From assembly GCA_963718315.1 (NCBI GenBank), contig CAVQZC010000007.1, forward strand, positions 124,001 through 188,000: DNA of 64,000 bases. The letters are read 5' to 3'. The notes under the pieces were generated by a model that worked only from the letters and a program-made list of their open reading frames with translations, had not been told where the DNA came from and searched no databases. Source of the stretch: CAVQZC01 sp963718315. GTDB lineage: Bacteria > Actinomycetota > Thermoleophilia > Gaiellales > JAICJC01. Every line of letters begins with the position of its first letter. Positions within the stretch are counted from its first letter, which is position 1. Shown here in pieces: positions 16,111-24,367 of this stretch. The position numbers were made by a program, and so were the translations under genes.

Positions 16111-16797
16111 CCCCCCGAAGGGCAGGAGCGGGCGTCGTTCATCGGCAAGGTCAGCCACGAGCTTCGCACACCGCTGACGGTCATTCGCGGCTACGCCCAC
16201 ACGCTGGCGAGGTCGGAGCAAGAGTCGGCCCGGGGGGTGAAACTGGCCGTGATCGACGCCGAGTGCGAACGGCTGACGTACCTGATCGAGGATCTGCTCG
16301 AACTGTCACGGGCCCGTGCCGGCGAGATCAGGATCTCGGCACAAACGTTCCCGCTTCGTGACTGCGTGGAAGAGGTCGCACACCGGATGGCCGCCGTCGC
16401 CGAGGAGCGCGACGTTGCGATCGACGTCAACTGGACGGGTAACGGAGCGCTGGTGATGGGCGACGAGAACCGGTTGCGGCAGGTGTTCGCGAATCTGCTG
16501 ACAAACGGGATCAAGTACGCCCCGCCCGGAAGTGCCGTGCGCGTCGTGGGGGACAGCTGCACATCCGAGCTGCATGTGACCGTCGAGGACGACGGCCGGG
16601 GGATTCCCCGCGACGCGCTGCCCCACATCTTCGACGAGTTCTACCAGGCTCCCAACCGCTCAGAACCGGGAGCCGGGCTCGGTCTCGCCGTGGCCCGCGA
16701 GCTGACCGAGGCCCACGGCGGCCGGATCGAGGTGCGCAGCGCGCCCGGCGAGGGCACGGCGTTCACCGTCACCCTCCCTGCGTGGGAGCCAGAGTGA
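16111..16797 (+). pseudogene. Histidine kinase lacking its sensor half
   Basis: From the first codon after TAA 16108-16110 the frame is immediately kinase-like: ERASFIGKVSHELRTPLTVI holds the phospho-accepting His. It continues through the ATP-binding N box (RLRQVFANLLTNGIKYAPPG), DDGRGIP and GLGLAVARELTEAHGG. That is a complete HisKA plus HATPase core of about 228 residues with no N-terminal sensor and no start codon; the first usable start, GTG 16237, is after the H box. It was apparently cut by the element on its left. The downstream genes overlap it tightly, so it once headed the pilus operon. Confidence 0.75.
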
Positions 16798-17579
16798 CCC
16801 CCGAGCCCGAGCCGAGGCTGCAGCTCGCAGAACCGTTGCCCACCGGTCCTACATGTCGCGTGCTCAGCCGCACGGCCGGTGTCGAGCGCTTGCTCGCAGA
16901 GTCGGCTGACGAGCACCTCGTGGTGCTTCTGGTGCCCCTGGCCGGCGGAGACCTGAAGACCGCGTTGGCCGCACAGCGGCTCCGCCGCGACCGGATCACG
17001 ATCATCCGTCTGGCGCTGCCGGGCACCGCGGGGCGGCACCTCGAGCGGGTCGTGCGTGCCGCCGCGGCGCGTGGCTGGCACCCGTCCGAGCTGGCCGCGC
17101 TGGCGGGCGAGCTGGAGCGTCACGCCGAGGTCGACCTGGTCGCACCGGGCTCCTCGCTGGCTCCGTTTGCGGGACCGCGCACCCGCCTCCGGCGCGGTGC
17201 TGCCCGCGTTCACTGGGCGGACGGTCGCTGGTCGAGGGAGGCCGCGTCGCCCGACGCCGTGGAGCAAGGGCTGCACGACGCGCTGGCGCGGGACCGCGAC
17301 TGCGCGATCGCCGTCTCGGGCCGCGGTGTCCCCGCCGAGTGGGTCGCCCTCGCGCGGCGGAGCCGGGAGCAGCAGGTGACGGTGGCAGTCCATGCGAACG
17401 GGCTTGCAACGGTGCTGGGCAGCGGCTGGGCGGCAGAGGTGTTGTCCGGCCCGCGGCTGGACGAGAGCGCGCTGTCGATGCTGCGGGAGCGGATCGTCGC
17501 CGCCCCTCGCTGTGGCTGGTGCGGCGCACCTGTGCCCGGCCGCTCGTGTGTCCGGTGCGCTCCCGGGCTGGGCGCATGA
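16794..17579 (+). CDS. Unknown protein with C-terminal zinc ribbon
   Basis: GTG 16794 overlaps the kinase stop. The 261-residue product is Ala/Arg-rich and ends in RCGWCGAPVPGRSCVRCAP, two Cys pairs typical of a zinc ribbon. The middle has alternating strands and helices (HLVVLLVPLAGG, ITIIRLALPGTAG, CAIAVSGRGVPAEWVALARR), suggesting an alpha/beta fold. Its stop overlaps the start of the CpaB-like gene, so it belongs to the pilus operon. Function unknown. Confidence 0.65.
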   Translation: MTPEPEPRLQLAEPLPTGPTCRVLSRTAGVERLLAESADEHLVVLLVPLAGGDLKTALAAQRLRRDRITIIRLALPGTAGRHLERVVRAAAARGWHPSELAALAGELERHAEVDLVAPGSSLAPFAGPRTRLRRGAARVHWADGRWSREAASPDAVEQGLHDALARDRDCAIAVSGRGVPAEWVALARRSREQQVTVAVHANGLATVLGSGWAAEVLSGPRLDESALSMLRERIVAAPRCGWCGAPVPGRSCVRCAPGLGA

Positions 17580-18157
17580 GGCGGCGCGGGAGCCTGGTGC
17601 TGTGGGTCGCCGCCGCGGTGCTGGCCCTGGCTGCGGTGTGGGGCGGCGGGGGCGGCGCGCAACCCGCTCCCGATCCGCTGGTGCAGGCGGTGGTGCTGCG
17701 CCAGCCGGTGGCGGCTGGTCACCGGATCACGGTCGCCGACCTCGCCCTGTTGCGGCTACCGCGCTCGGCGCTGCCCGCCGGTCAGCTGACCGATCCAGCG
17801 GCAGCGACCGGCCGCCTCGCCGCGGTGGCGCTGCCCTCCGGCTCGCCGCTGATGGCGCCCGAGCTCGTGCGGCAGTTGGCGGCGCCGTCCGACCGCGACG
17901 TCGCGCTGCGCCTCGACACCGCATCCGGCCTGCCTGCCGGTCCGCTGGCCGGCATGCGAGCGGATCTCTACGCACTGGCGCCGGGTCGTGGCGGCGTCCG
18001 GCTCGTGCTCAAGAACGTGCTTGTGGTCGCCGCGTCGGCGGCGGACGGAACGACCACGGCCACCCTGCGCGTCCCCGGGCGCCTGGTTGCCCCCCTGATC
18101 CAGGCCGAGGCGGGATCGTCGCTGCGACTGGTCACCGTGCAGGCGGCCGGCTCGTGA
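17576..18157 (+). CDS. cpaB: Flp pilus assembly protein CpaB (SAF domain)
   Basis: A 193-residue protein with a short basic N-terminus and one membrane segment (LVLWVAAAVLALAAVW). A SAF-type domain follows: VVLRQPVAAGHRITVADLAL and GRLAAVALPSGSPLMAPELV are the signature repeats of CpaB/RcpC, the periplasmic protein thought to tether the pilus secretin. It overlaps both neighbours by four bases (ATGA/GTGA). It is shorter than many CpaB proteins but covers the core domain. No secretin is encoded here, as expected for an actinobacterial system. Confidence 0.8.
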   Translation: MRRRGSLVLWVAAAVLALAAVWGGGGGAQPAPDPLVQAVVLRQPVAAGHRITVADLALLRLPRSALPAGQLTDPAAATGRLAAVALPSGSPLMAPELVRQLAAPSDRDVALRLDTASGLPAGPLAGMRADLYALAPGRGGVRLVLKNVLVVAASAADGTTTATLRVPGRLVAPLIQAEAGSSLRLVTVQAAGS

Positions 18158-19203
18158 ACGACGACCCCCGATGCGCCCTGATCAGCCGCGACGCGGGGCT
18201 GGCCGGGGCCGTTGAGCGCGCGGCCGCAGGGCTGGTTGGCCTGCGATTCCTGGGCGCAGTCGATCCGCGCATCGCACTGGCAGGAGCAGTGGCTGCCGAC
18301 CTCTGGCTCGTCAGCGACGAAGCAGGTCAGCCCGCTGCCGACATGGTGCGGCAGCTTGCCCGCGCGCGGCCGGGGATCCCGGCCGTGGTGCTGGCGACCG
18401 ACCCCAGCCTCGAGGTCTATCGATCGGCGCTCTCCGCCGGTGCGCGTGGCCTGGTCGCCGTGCCCGTCGACCCGGCCGACCTGGCAGCCACCGCGCACTC
18501 GGCGCTGGAGGCGCGCTCCGAGGCTCGTCGCGTGCTTCCTGCCGGAACGCTGGTAGCGGTCTGCGGCACCAGCGGCGGCGTGGGGGCGACGTCGGTGGCG
18601 CTGGCGCTGGCAGCCGCCGGTGAGGGCACTGTGATCGACCTCGCCTGCTCGTACCAGGACGTCGCCGCACTGCTCGGATGCCGCCCCGAGCGCACGCTGG
18701 CGGATCTGCTGGGCGCCGGTGGTGCCGTCTCCGACGGGCTCCGCGCGCTCGGGGTGCGCCACCCCAGCGGCCTTCGGCTGGTGCCGGGGCTGGGGCGACC
18801 GGCGCTCCACGAGCTGCTCGATTCCGACGCCGTGGCCGCCCTCGCCCGGGCGGCGCACGACCTGGAAGGAATCACCGTGGTCGACATCGGCGTCCCCGTC
18901 CGGCCGCCGGCGCTGGAGCTGGCGGCAGCCTGCGACCGGGTGGTCGTGGTCACCACGGCCGACCCGCCCTCGGTGCTGGCAGCCGGCCCTGTGCTGGAAG
19001 CCCTGGCAGAACGCGGTGCGGATCCTGCCCGCGTCGGTCTGGTCGTGAACCGCTGGAGCCGCGGCCGGGAGCTGTCGCTGCGCGCAATCGCGCGCGTGAT
19101 CGGCGCGCCCGTGGTCGCGGCGCTCCGCGACGCGCGTGGGCGGGGAAGCGACCCGTTCGTCTCGCCGCGCGTCGATCCGCTGCTCGACTGGGTGCGCACG
19201 TGA
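18154..19203 (+). CDS. cpaE: CpaE/TadZ-like pilus localisation ATPase
   Basis: 349 residues: an N-terminal receiver-like domain (LISRDAGLAGAVERAAAG, then VVLATDPSLEVYRSALSAGA) lacking the usual phospho-acceptor pocket, followed by a ParA/MinD-type ATPase. The Walker A near residues 139-148 is the deviant GTSGGVGATS without the standard GKT, as in TadZ/CpaE. ITVVDIGVP and CDRVVVVTTADPPSV match the later ATPase strands. TadZ proteins place the Flp pilus machine at a cell site. Overlaps both flanking genes. Confidence 0.8.
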   Translation: MNDDPRCALISRDAGLAGAVERAAAGLVGLRFLGAVDPRIALAGAVAADLWLVSDEAGQPAADMVRQLARARPGIPAVVLATDPSLEVYRSALSAGARGLVAVPVDPADLAATAHSALEARSEARRVLPAGTLVAVCGTSGGVGATSVALALAAAGEGTVIDLACSYQDVAALLGCRPERTLADLLGAGGAVSDGLRALGVRHPSGLRLVPGLGRPALHELLDSDAVAALARAAHDLEGITVVDIGVPVRPPALELAAACDRVVVVTTADPPSVLAAGPVLEALAERGADPARVGLVVNRWSRGRELSLRAIARVIGAPVVAALRDARGRGSDPFVSPRVDPLLDWVRT

Positions 19204-20351
19204 CGAGCGACCTGGGGGCGCTGGCGGCACGGTACCGCGAGCGGGTGCGCGACGAGCTCGCCGACCGGCCGCCGGCGGCCGACGGTCTCCGGACAGCCGT
19301 CGACGCGCGGATGCGGCAGCTCCTGCGCCGCGACGGCGTGGTGCTTGCTGCGAGTGACGCCGAGCGCCTGATCGCAGAGGTTGTCGACGACGCCGCCGGC
19401 CTGGGACCGCTCGATCGCCTGATGCGGGACCCATCGGTGACGGAGGTGATGGTCAACGGGCCGGGCGAGGTGTGGGTCGAGCGAGAGGGCATCGTCGGGC
19501 GCGAGGAGATCGCCTTTCGCGATCCGGAGCATCTGCGCCACGTGATCGCGCGCATCGTCGGCAGCGTCGGCAGGCGGGTCGACGAGTCGAGCCCCATGGT
19601 CGACGCCCGGCTGCCCGACGGCAGCCGCGTCAACGTCGTGCTGCCGCCGCTGGCGCTGGACGGCCCGCTGCTGACGATCCGCCGGTTCCGCGCGGCCGGG
19701 TTCTCGCTGGACGAGCTGGTCGCGTCGGGCAGCCTGACGCCGGAGCACGCACGGCTCCTGCGCGCCTGCGTACGCGGGCGGCTGAACCTGCTCATCTCGG
19801 GAGGCACGGGGAGCGGCAAGACGACGCTGCTGAACGCGGTCGCCCGCAACCTCGGTGCCAACGAGCGGATCGTGACGGTCGAGGACGCCGCCGAGCTGCG
19901 CCTCGACCTGCCTCACGTCGTGCGGCTCGAAAGCCGGCCGCCCAACGTCGAGGGGAGAGGCGAGATCACGCTCCGCGCGCTGGTGCGCAACGCGCTGCGG
20001 ATGCGGCCGGACCGGATCGTGGTCGGCGAGGTACGCGGCGGCGAGGCGCTGGACATGCTGCAGGCGATGAACACGGGCCACGACGGGTCGCTGACGACCG
20101 TCCACGCCAGCTCGCCGGCCGACGCGATCCGGCGGGTGGAGACGATGATGCTGATGGCCGGGCTCGACCTGCCCCACGCGGTGGTGCGCGAGCAGGTGAC
20201 GGCGGCGATCGACGTGGTCGTCCACGTCTCGCGCGTTGCCGGCGGCCGACGAGCTGTCCGGGCGATGGCGGGCCGTGATCGCGGGACGGGAGAGCTGCGG
20301 CCGCTCACCGATGCGCTGAGCACGGCGCTGGTGGAGCAGCGGTGCAGCTAG
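19200..20351 (+). CDS. tadA: Flp pilus secretion ATPase TadA/CpaF
   Basis: The 383-residue ATPase of the type II/IV secretion superfamily that powers Flp pilus assembly. N-terminal LGPLDRLMRDPSVTEVMVNG is the CpaF signature. Walker A ISGGTGSGKTTLLNAV lies near residues 197-212, the Asp box is VTVEDAAELRLD, Walker B is RPDRIVVGEVRGGEALDMLQ, and the His box is GHDGSLTTVHASS. GTG 19200 overlaps the previous stop. It would hexamerise on the cytoplasmic face under the TadB/TadC platform. Confidence 0.92.
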   Translation: MTSDLGALAARYRERVRDELADRPPAADGLRTAVDARMRQLLRRDGVVLAASDAERLIAEVVDDAAGLGPLDRLMRDPSVTEVMVNGPGEVWVEREGIVGREEIAFRDPEHLRHVIARIVGSVGRRVDESSPMVDARLPDGSRVNVVLPPLALDGPLLTIRRFRAAGFSLDELVASGSLTPEHARLLRACVRGRLNLLISGGTGSGKTTLLNAVARNLGANERIVTVEDAAELRLDLPHVVRLESRPPNVEGRGEITLRALVRNALRMRPDRIVVGEVRGGEALDMLQAMNTGHDGSLTTVHASSPADAIRRVETMMLMAGLDLPHAVVREQVTAAIDVVVHVSRVAGGRRAVRAMAGRDRGTGELRPLTDALSTALVEQRCS

Positions 20352-21019
20352 CGCTGCTCAGTGTTGCCGCGCTGCTCGGTGGCGCCGCTGCTCGCGGTTC
20401 TGCGCCCGCCGTCGCCGTCCGGCGTCGTCTGCCGCACCTGCCTTCGCCGGTCGTGCGCCGTCTCCAGGCGAGGCTGCATCGGCGGCGGGAGCGCCAGATC
20501 GAGGACCAGCTGCACGTCGTCGTCACCGAGCTGGCCGGGCAGCTCCGGGCGGGCCGCTCGGTTGGACAGGCGATCGAGGCGGCGTCACGCGAGCTTCCGG
20601 CGCCGGCCTCTGGGGCGCTCGCACTGGCGGCGAACCGAACCGCTCTCGGGATGCCTGCGTGGGAGGCGCTCGGCGCGCTCGGCAACTCAGCCGACGTCCG
20701 CCTGGTGGCTGCCGTCGTCCAGGTGCAGGCGACCTCCGGCGGCGACCTGGTCGAGCTTCTCAGCGGCCTGGCCGAGGTGCTGGTGGAACGGCGTGGACTG
20801 CGTCGGATGGCCGCCGTTGCGACGGCACAGGCGTCGACGACCGGGCACATCGTGACCGGGATGCCGGTGCTTGGTCTGGCCGCGCTGTGGCTGCTCGACG
20901 GCGCAGCTGTCGCCGCGCTGCTGTCATCGCCGATCGGTTGGGCTGCGCTGGGGCTCTCCGCCGGGATGGCGGCGACCGGCAATGTGATGATCCGCCGCCT
21001 GGCGGCCGTCGAGCCGTGA
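20342..21019 (+). CDS. tadB: Flp pilus platform protein TadB
   Basis: 225 residues, starting at GTG 20342 inside the end of tadA. The central cytoplasmic helices (QLHVVVTELAGQLRAGRSVG, ATSGGDLVELLSGLAEVLVE) are the type II secretion F domain, followed by two membrane segments at the C-terminus (VLGLAALWLLDGAAVAALL). With TadC it forms the inner-membrane platform acting with TadA. Confidence 0.82.
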   Translation: MQLALLSVAALLGGAAARGSAPAVAVRRRLPHLPSPVVRRLQARLHRRRERQIEDQLHVVVTELAGQLRAGRSVGQAIEAASRELPAPASGALALAANRTALGMPAWEALGALGNSADVRLVAAVVQVQATSGGDLVELLSGLAEVLVERRGLRRMAAVATAQASTTGHIVTGMPVLGLAALWLLDGAAVAALLSSPIGWAALGLSAGMAATGNVMIRRLAAVEP

Positions 21020-21873
21020 GCCTCGCGCTGCTGGGCGCAGCGGCTGCGCTGGCCGCTCTTGCGTCGCGCTCCCGGCCCGGGTGGCATGTGCCGCGTGGGC
21101 AGCCGGGCTCGAACCGGCTCACCCGCCTGCTGCTGGCGGCCGGCAGGCGGGCGGCTCCCGTGGCCCGGCTCGTGCCGGCGCCGCCGCTGGCCGAAGTGAC
21201 GCGGCTGCCGGAGCGGGCCGGACGGCCGGAGGGAATGACCGACGCAGACCTCCCAGCCCTGCGGGCAGGTGCGCTGGCTGTCTTCGGCGCGTTTGGCGCT
21301 CCGGCGCTGGTGCTGGTCGGGGGTGGCGTCGGGCTGGTGGCCGCGTGTGCGCTGACCGGCTTCGGCTGGCTCTACCCAGAGCTGTGGCTGCGATCGCTGG
21401 CAGCGCGGAGGGTGGAACGGATCGAGCGCCGGGCACCGCTGGCGCTGGACGTTGTCGCGGCGTCGGTGGCGGCCGGCGTGGGCGTGGATCAGGCGCTGGC
21501 TGGAGCCGCGACCGCGGTGGACGGCCCGCTCCGTGACGAGCTCGACCGGACGCATGCCAACCTCGCCTTGGGCCGGCTGCGCGCGGAGGAGTTTCGCGAC
21601 CTCGGCGACCGCTCGGGATCGCCCACCCTGGTGCGGCTGGCGGCGGCGCTGATCGCGAGCGACAGGCTCGGCGTCCCGCTTGCCGACAGCCTGCGCGCGG
21701 AGGCAACCCGCGCACGCCGAGACCGAGCGCTGGCGGTACAGGAGCGCGCCGCGAAGGCCGGCCCGCGGATCCTGGTGGTCGTCGTCTTCGTGCTGGTACC
21801 GGCGTCGATGCTGCCGCTGGTGGCGGCGGTGGCGCTGGGCGCCCTGAAGGCCGTGAGCGGCCTCGACCTCTGA
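21016..21873 (+). CDS. tadC: Flp pilus platform protein TadC
   Basis: 285 residues from GTG 21016, overlapping tadB. It has an N-terminal hydrophobic segment, two membrane segments near residues 85-125 and a T2SSF domain (DVVAASVAAGVGVDQALAGA, then ALIASDRLGVPLADSLRAEA). It ends in a final helix (ILVVVVFVLVPASMLPLVAA). It closes the six-gene overlapping run; no pilin or prepilin peptidase follows directly, but a pilin-like gene is at 24068. Confidence 0.82.
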   Translation: MSLALLGAAAALAALASRSRPGWHVPRGQPGSNRLTRLLLAAGRRAAPVARLVPAPPLAEVTRLPERAGRPEGMTDADLPALRAGALAVFGAFGAPALVLVGGGVGLVAACALTGFGWLYPELWLRSLAARRVERIERRAPLALDVVAASVAAGVGVDQALAGAATAVDGPLRDELDRTHANLALGRLRAEEFRDLGDRSGSPTLVRLAAALIASDRLGVPLADSLRAEATRARRDRALAVQERAAKAGPRILVVVVFVLVPASMLPLVAAVALGALKAVSGLDL

Positions 21874-22001
21874 CGTCGCGTTCCCGTGGATGGAAGAAGT
21901 CCGGGTGGCTGATCGTCTGGCGAGGCGTACCAACGGTGTGACAGACAGCACAAGCGACATCCCCGAGCTGTCTGCAGGTGCACCGGGAAGGAGCGATCCG
22001 T

Positions 22002-22490
22002 ATGAGCGCGCAGGACTACCAGGTCGAAGAGCTTCTGGAGCGCATCCGTCGGCTGGAGTCGTCCGACGCCGCCAGGCGACAGGCGATGCCGACGGAGGTG
22101 ATTCAGGCCCCTCGACGCGAGGCGCCCAACCGCGCCGACATCCAGCACTCCAACTTCAGGGCCGACTCGGTGAACACGGCCGGCCGCGACATGTACGTCG
22201 TTCAGCTCGAGGAGCGGGTCAGGTTCCTGGAGGGCCTCGACAAGGCCCACCGGACGCGGCGCGTCTTCTTCTGGCTGAGTGGGCTGTGCTTCATCGCCGC
22301 GATGGCGATGGCCGTGTTCACGATCAGCCGGGTCTCCAACATGGTGTCGGACACGGCAACCCAGACGACCGCTCTGCAGGCGTTCAAGCAGTACGTCACC
22401 TTCATCGCGATCGCTGCCGGGATCGAGGTGGCAAGCATCGCCTTCCTGATCCTGGGCCTGCTCGCCCGGCCACCGAGGGCGGCGGCATGA
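22002..22490 (+). CDS. Two-helix membrane protein with NTAGRDM motif
   Basis: GGGAAGGAG precedes ATG 22002. The 162-residue product opens with a coiled coil (QVEELLERIRRLESSDAARR), then RADSVNTAGRDMYVVQLEER, a second coiled-coil piece and two membrane segments (FFWLSGLCFIAAMAMAVFTI and FIAIAAGIEVASIAFLILGL). The VNTAGRDM stretch recurs in the next protein. Similar (N)TAGRD pieces occur next to sensor and effector domains of bacterial conflict proteins (from memory). The stop overlaps the next ATG, so the two are co-translated. Function unknown. Confidence 0.65.
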   Translation: MSAQDYQVEELLERIRRLESSDAARRQAMPTEVIQAPRREAPNRADIQHSNFRADSVNTAGRDMYVVQLEERVRFLEGLDKAHRTRRVFFWLSGLCFIAAMAMAVFTISRVSNMVSDTATQTTALQAFKQYVTFIAIAAGIEVASIAFLILGLLARPPRAAA

Positions 22491-22900
22491 GCGGGGCCGA
22501 TCAGTCAGCCGGCGGTAGCACGACGATCTCGTTTCAGAACGTCCACGCCCAGCAGATCAACACCGCAGGGCGGGACATGATCGTCTCGACCGGAGCGGTG
22601 GGCGGATGGAACGTCGCCCAGGAGCAGCTGTCCGCGCTGCGCGGCGAGCTCGACGCCTTCGGTCTGCCTCCGGCGGCCCGGCGAACGGTCGAGCAGACGC
22701 TCCACCAAGCCGAGGCGGAGTCGCGGAGCTCACACCCGGACAAGGCGAGGTTCGCGCAGCACATCGAGTCGATCACCAGCCTGCTTCGCTCGACCGGGGC
22801 GCTGGTCTCGGCCGGCGCCGAGGCCGTCGCGCCACTGCACGCTCTGGCCACGTGGCTTGGGCCGCTGGGAGCGACGGCCGCGCGCCTGCTGACACAGTAG
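22487..22900 (+). CDS. Soluble helical partner with NTAGRDM motif
   Basis: 137 residues from ATG 22487 (ATGA overlap). Residues 12-37 are a beta-rich leader (TISFQNVHAQQINTAGRDMI) sharing INTAGRDM with the preceding membrane protein. The rest is helical (AQEQLSALRGELDAFGLPPA, HIESITSLLRSTGALVSAGA) and ends in a mildly hydrophobic helix. Shared motif plus coupling suggests the two products interact, perhaps a membrane anchor and a soluble sensor. No enzyme domain is visible. Confidence 0.62.
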   Translation: MSGADQSAGGSTTISFQNVHAQQINTAGRDMIVSTGAVGGWNVAQEQLSALRGELDAFGLPPAARRTVEQTLHQAEAESRSSHPDKARFAQHIESITSLLRSTGALVSAGAEAVAPLHALATWLGPLGATAARLLTQ

Positions 22901-22923
22901 GGCTGACCAGCCGCTCGGCGCGG

Positions 22924-23271
22924 CTAGAGCGAGCCGCCCCGCTGCATCGCGAGTTGGATCGGCCCGGCGACGGAGATGATCGCAAACAGCCCCAGCCAGC
23001 CCATCGTCCAGGCGTCGGCCACGGCGCGGCCCCGGCCGGTCACGATCTGGAGGGCCTTCCAGCCCCCCGCGACCAGGCCGAAGCCGCCGTAGATCACGAT
23101 CACGCCGATCACCGCGAACACGTGCCCCGAAGTGGACAGGTGGATGTCGCGCGAGAGCCCGATCCCGGTGATCGCGACGAGCACCAGGAAGATCAACCAG
23201 GCGCCGTAGAACACGGTCAGGAACCAGGCCACGCTGCGGATCCGGCGTGACTCGCCGAGCACTGCCGTCAT
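22924..23271 (-). CDS. Small integral membrane protein
   Basis: 115 residues with three clear hydrophobic helices (VAWFLTVFYGAWLIFLVLVA, VFAVIGVIVIYGGFGLVAGG, TMGWLGLFAIISVAGPIQLA). The start ATG 23271 overlaps the msrA stop (ATGA), so it is translated downstream of msrA. No family recognised. Confidence 0.68.
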   Translation of the reverse strand: MTAVLGESRRIRSVAWFLTVFYGAWLIFLVLVAITGIGLSRDIHLSTSGHVFAVIGVIVIYGGFGLVAGGWKALQIVTGRGRAVADAWTMGWLGLFAIISVAGPIQLAMQRGGSL

Positions 23272-23930
23272 GCGTTGTCTGCGGCGGCGACCCCGACCCC
23301 GATCGGGCACGAGACGCCGGTACCGCCGATCCCGCAGTACCCGTTCGGGTTCTTCTCCAGGTACTCCTGGTGATAGCTCTCGGCCAGGTAGTAGGGGCCG
23401 GCCTGGGCGATCTCGGTCGTGATCGGGCCCATGCCGCGCTCGGCCAGGGCAGCGGCGTACGCGTCGCGGGTCGCGATCGCGGCGTCGTGCTGCTCCTCGG
23501 TCGTCCAGTAGATGGCGGAGCGGTACTGGGTGCCCATGTCATTGCCCTGGCGCATGCCCTGGGTCGGGTCGTGTCCCTCCCAGAAGCGGCGCAGCACCTC
23601 GGCGGTCGAGATCTTGGCCGGGTCGTAGGCGACCAGCACCACCTCGGCGTGGCCGGTGCGGCCGCTGCAGACCTCCTCGTAGGTCGCGTTCGGCGTGTAG
23701 CCGCCCGCGTAGCCCACGGAGGTGGCGTAGATGCCCGGGGTCTGCCAGAAGATGCGCTCGGCGCCCCAGAAGCAGCCCATTCCGACCAGCAGGTACTCGA
23801 TCCCCTCCGGGAACGGGGGGACGAGCGGCGTGCCCAGCACGATGTTGCGGTCGGTGGCGGGCAGCGCGTCGGGTCGGCCCGGCAGGGCCTGCTCGGGCGT
23901 CGGCATGGCGGAATTCTTGCGGAGAAACAT
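23268..23930 (-). CDS. msrA: Peptide methionine sulfoxide reductase A
   Basis: 220 residues. The catalytic GCFWG, with Cys53, lies in YLLVGMGCFWGAERIFW; further family blocks are GYAGGYTPNATYEEVCSGRT, GNDMGTQYRSAIY and AESYHQEYLEKNPNGYC. It reduces methionine-S-sulfoxide in proteins using thioredoxin. ATG 23930 has GAGGGAGC upstream. A TACAAT -10 at 23962-23967 (minus strand) would give a leader of about 25 bases. The frame is open further upstream, but those residues are not family-like. Confidence 0.93.
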   Translation of the reverse strand: MFLRKNSAMPTPEQALPGRPDALPATDRNIVLGTPLVPPFPEGIEYLLVGMGCFWGAERIFWQTPGIYATSVGYAGGYTPNATYEEVCSGRTGHAEVVLVAYDPAKISTAEVLRRFWEGHDPTQGMRQGNDMGTQYRSAIYWTTEEQHDAAIATRDAYAAALAERGMGPITTEIAQAGPYYLAESYHQEYLEKNPNGYCGIGGTGVSCPIGVGVAAADNA

Positions 23931-24054
23931 TCGATGCTCCCTCGTGTCGGTATCTGAGTGAATTGTATTCGGCTGCACAAATTTGCGCGGCCGCCGCGAC
24001 GCTCTCGCGACACATCCGGCACGTTTCCGCGGCCACCGGTAACAGGTCATCCCG

Positions 24055-24060
24055 TAGCGT
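24055..24060 (+). promoter_or_regulatory. -10 box, leaderless start of pilin-like gene
   Basis: TAGCGT ends seven bases before ATG 24068 and no ribosome-binding site is present, so transcription would begin at or next to the start codon. Confidence 0.45.
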
Positions 24061-24067
24061 GGCGGCC

Positions 24068-24367
24068 ATGAATCAGGGCCAGGCGACCATCGAATATCTC
24101 GCGCTCGTGTTGGTCGGACTCGTGGCCGCCTGTCTGCTGGTGCGGACGGCCACGCCGGTCGAGCAGCTGGCTCTGGCGGTGGTGCACGCCATCGTCCCCG
24201 TCCGTCATCGGGCGCCCCCGTCCGGCCACCAGCCGAAGCATCATCATGCGCGGCACCCGACGAAACGCCCTTGCTCGTGCATTTCTGGCTCAACTTGGCC
24301 CGAAACAGGCCGATTGACACGACAACTCCTTCCAGCTCCCCGGCGATCTGGCGGCTTCACGGAATGA
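24068..24367 (+). CDS. Flp-type pilin-like or TadE-like small protein
   Basis: The N-terminus NQGQATIEYLALVLVGLVAA has the Flp/TadE pattern: a short polar leader, an acidic residue (Glu8) at about position +5 after a likely cleavage site, and a single hydrophobic helix. That suggests a pilin or pseudopilin processed by a prepilin peptidase. Only the first 45 or so residues are convincing; the His/Pro-rich remainder to 24367 is unlike pilins, and the stop overlaps ATG 24364 of the next gene. It would be the structural partner of the tad operon 2 kb upstream. Confidence 0.55.
   Translation: MNQGQATIEYLALVLVGLVAACLLVRTATPVEQLALAVVHAIVPVRHRAPPSGHQPKHHHARHPTKRPCSCISGSTWPETGRLTRQLLPAPRRSGGFTE

Noticed and set aside
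11782..16120. Terminal inverted repeats of the element (TGTATACAGG on the left against CGAATACCTGTAAC on the right)
   Set aside because: The match is short and interrupted and could be chance; the left motif is better explained as an operator within the promoter.
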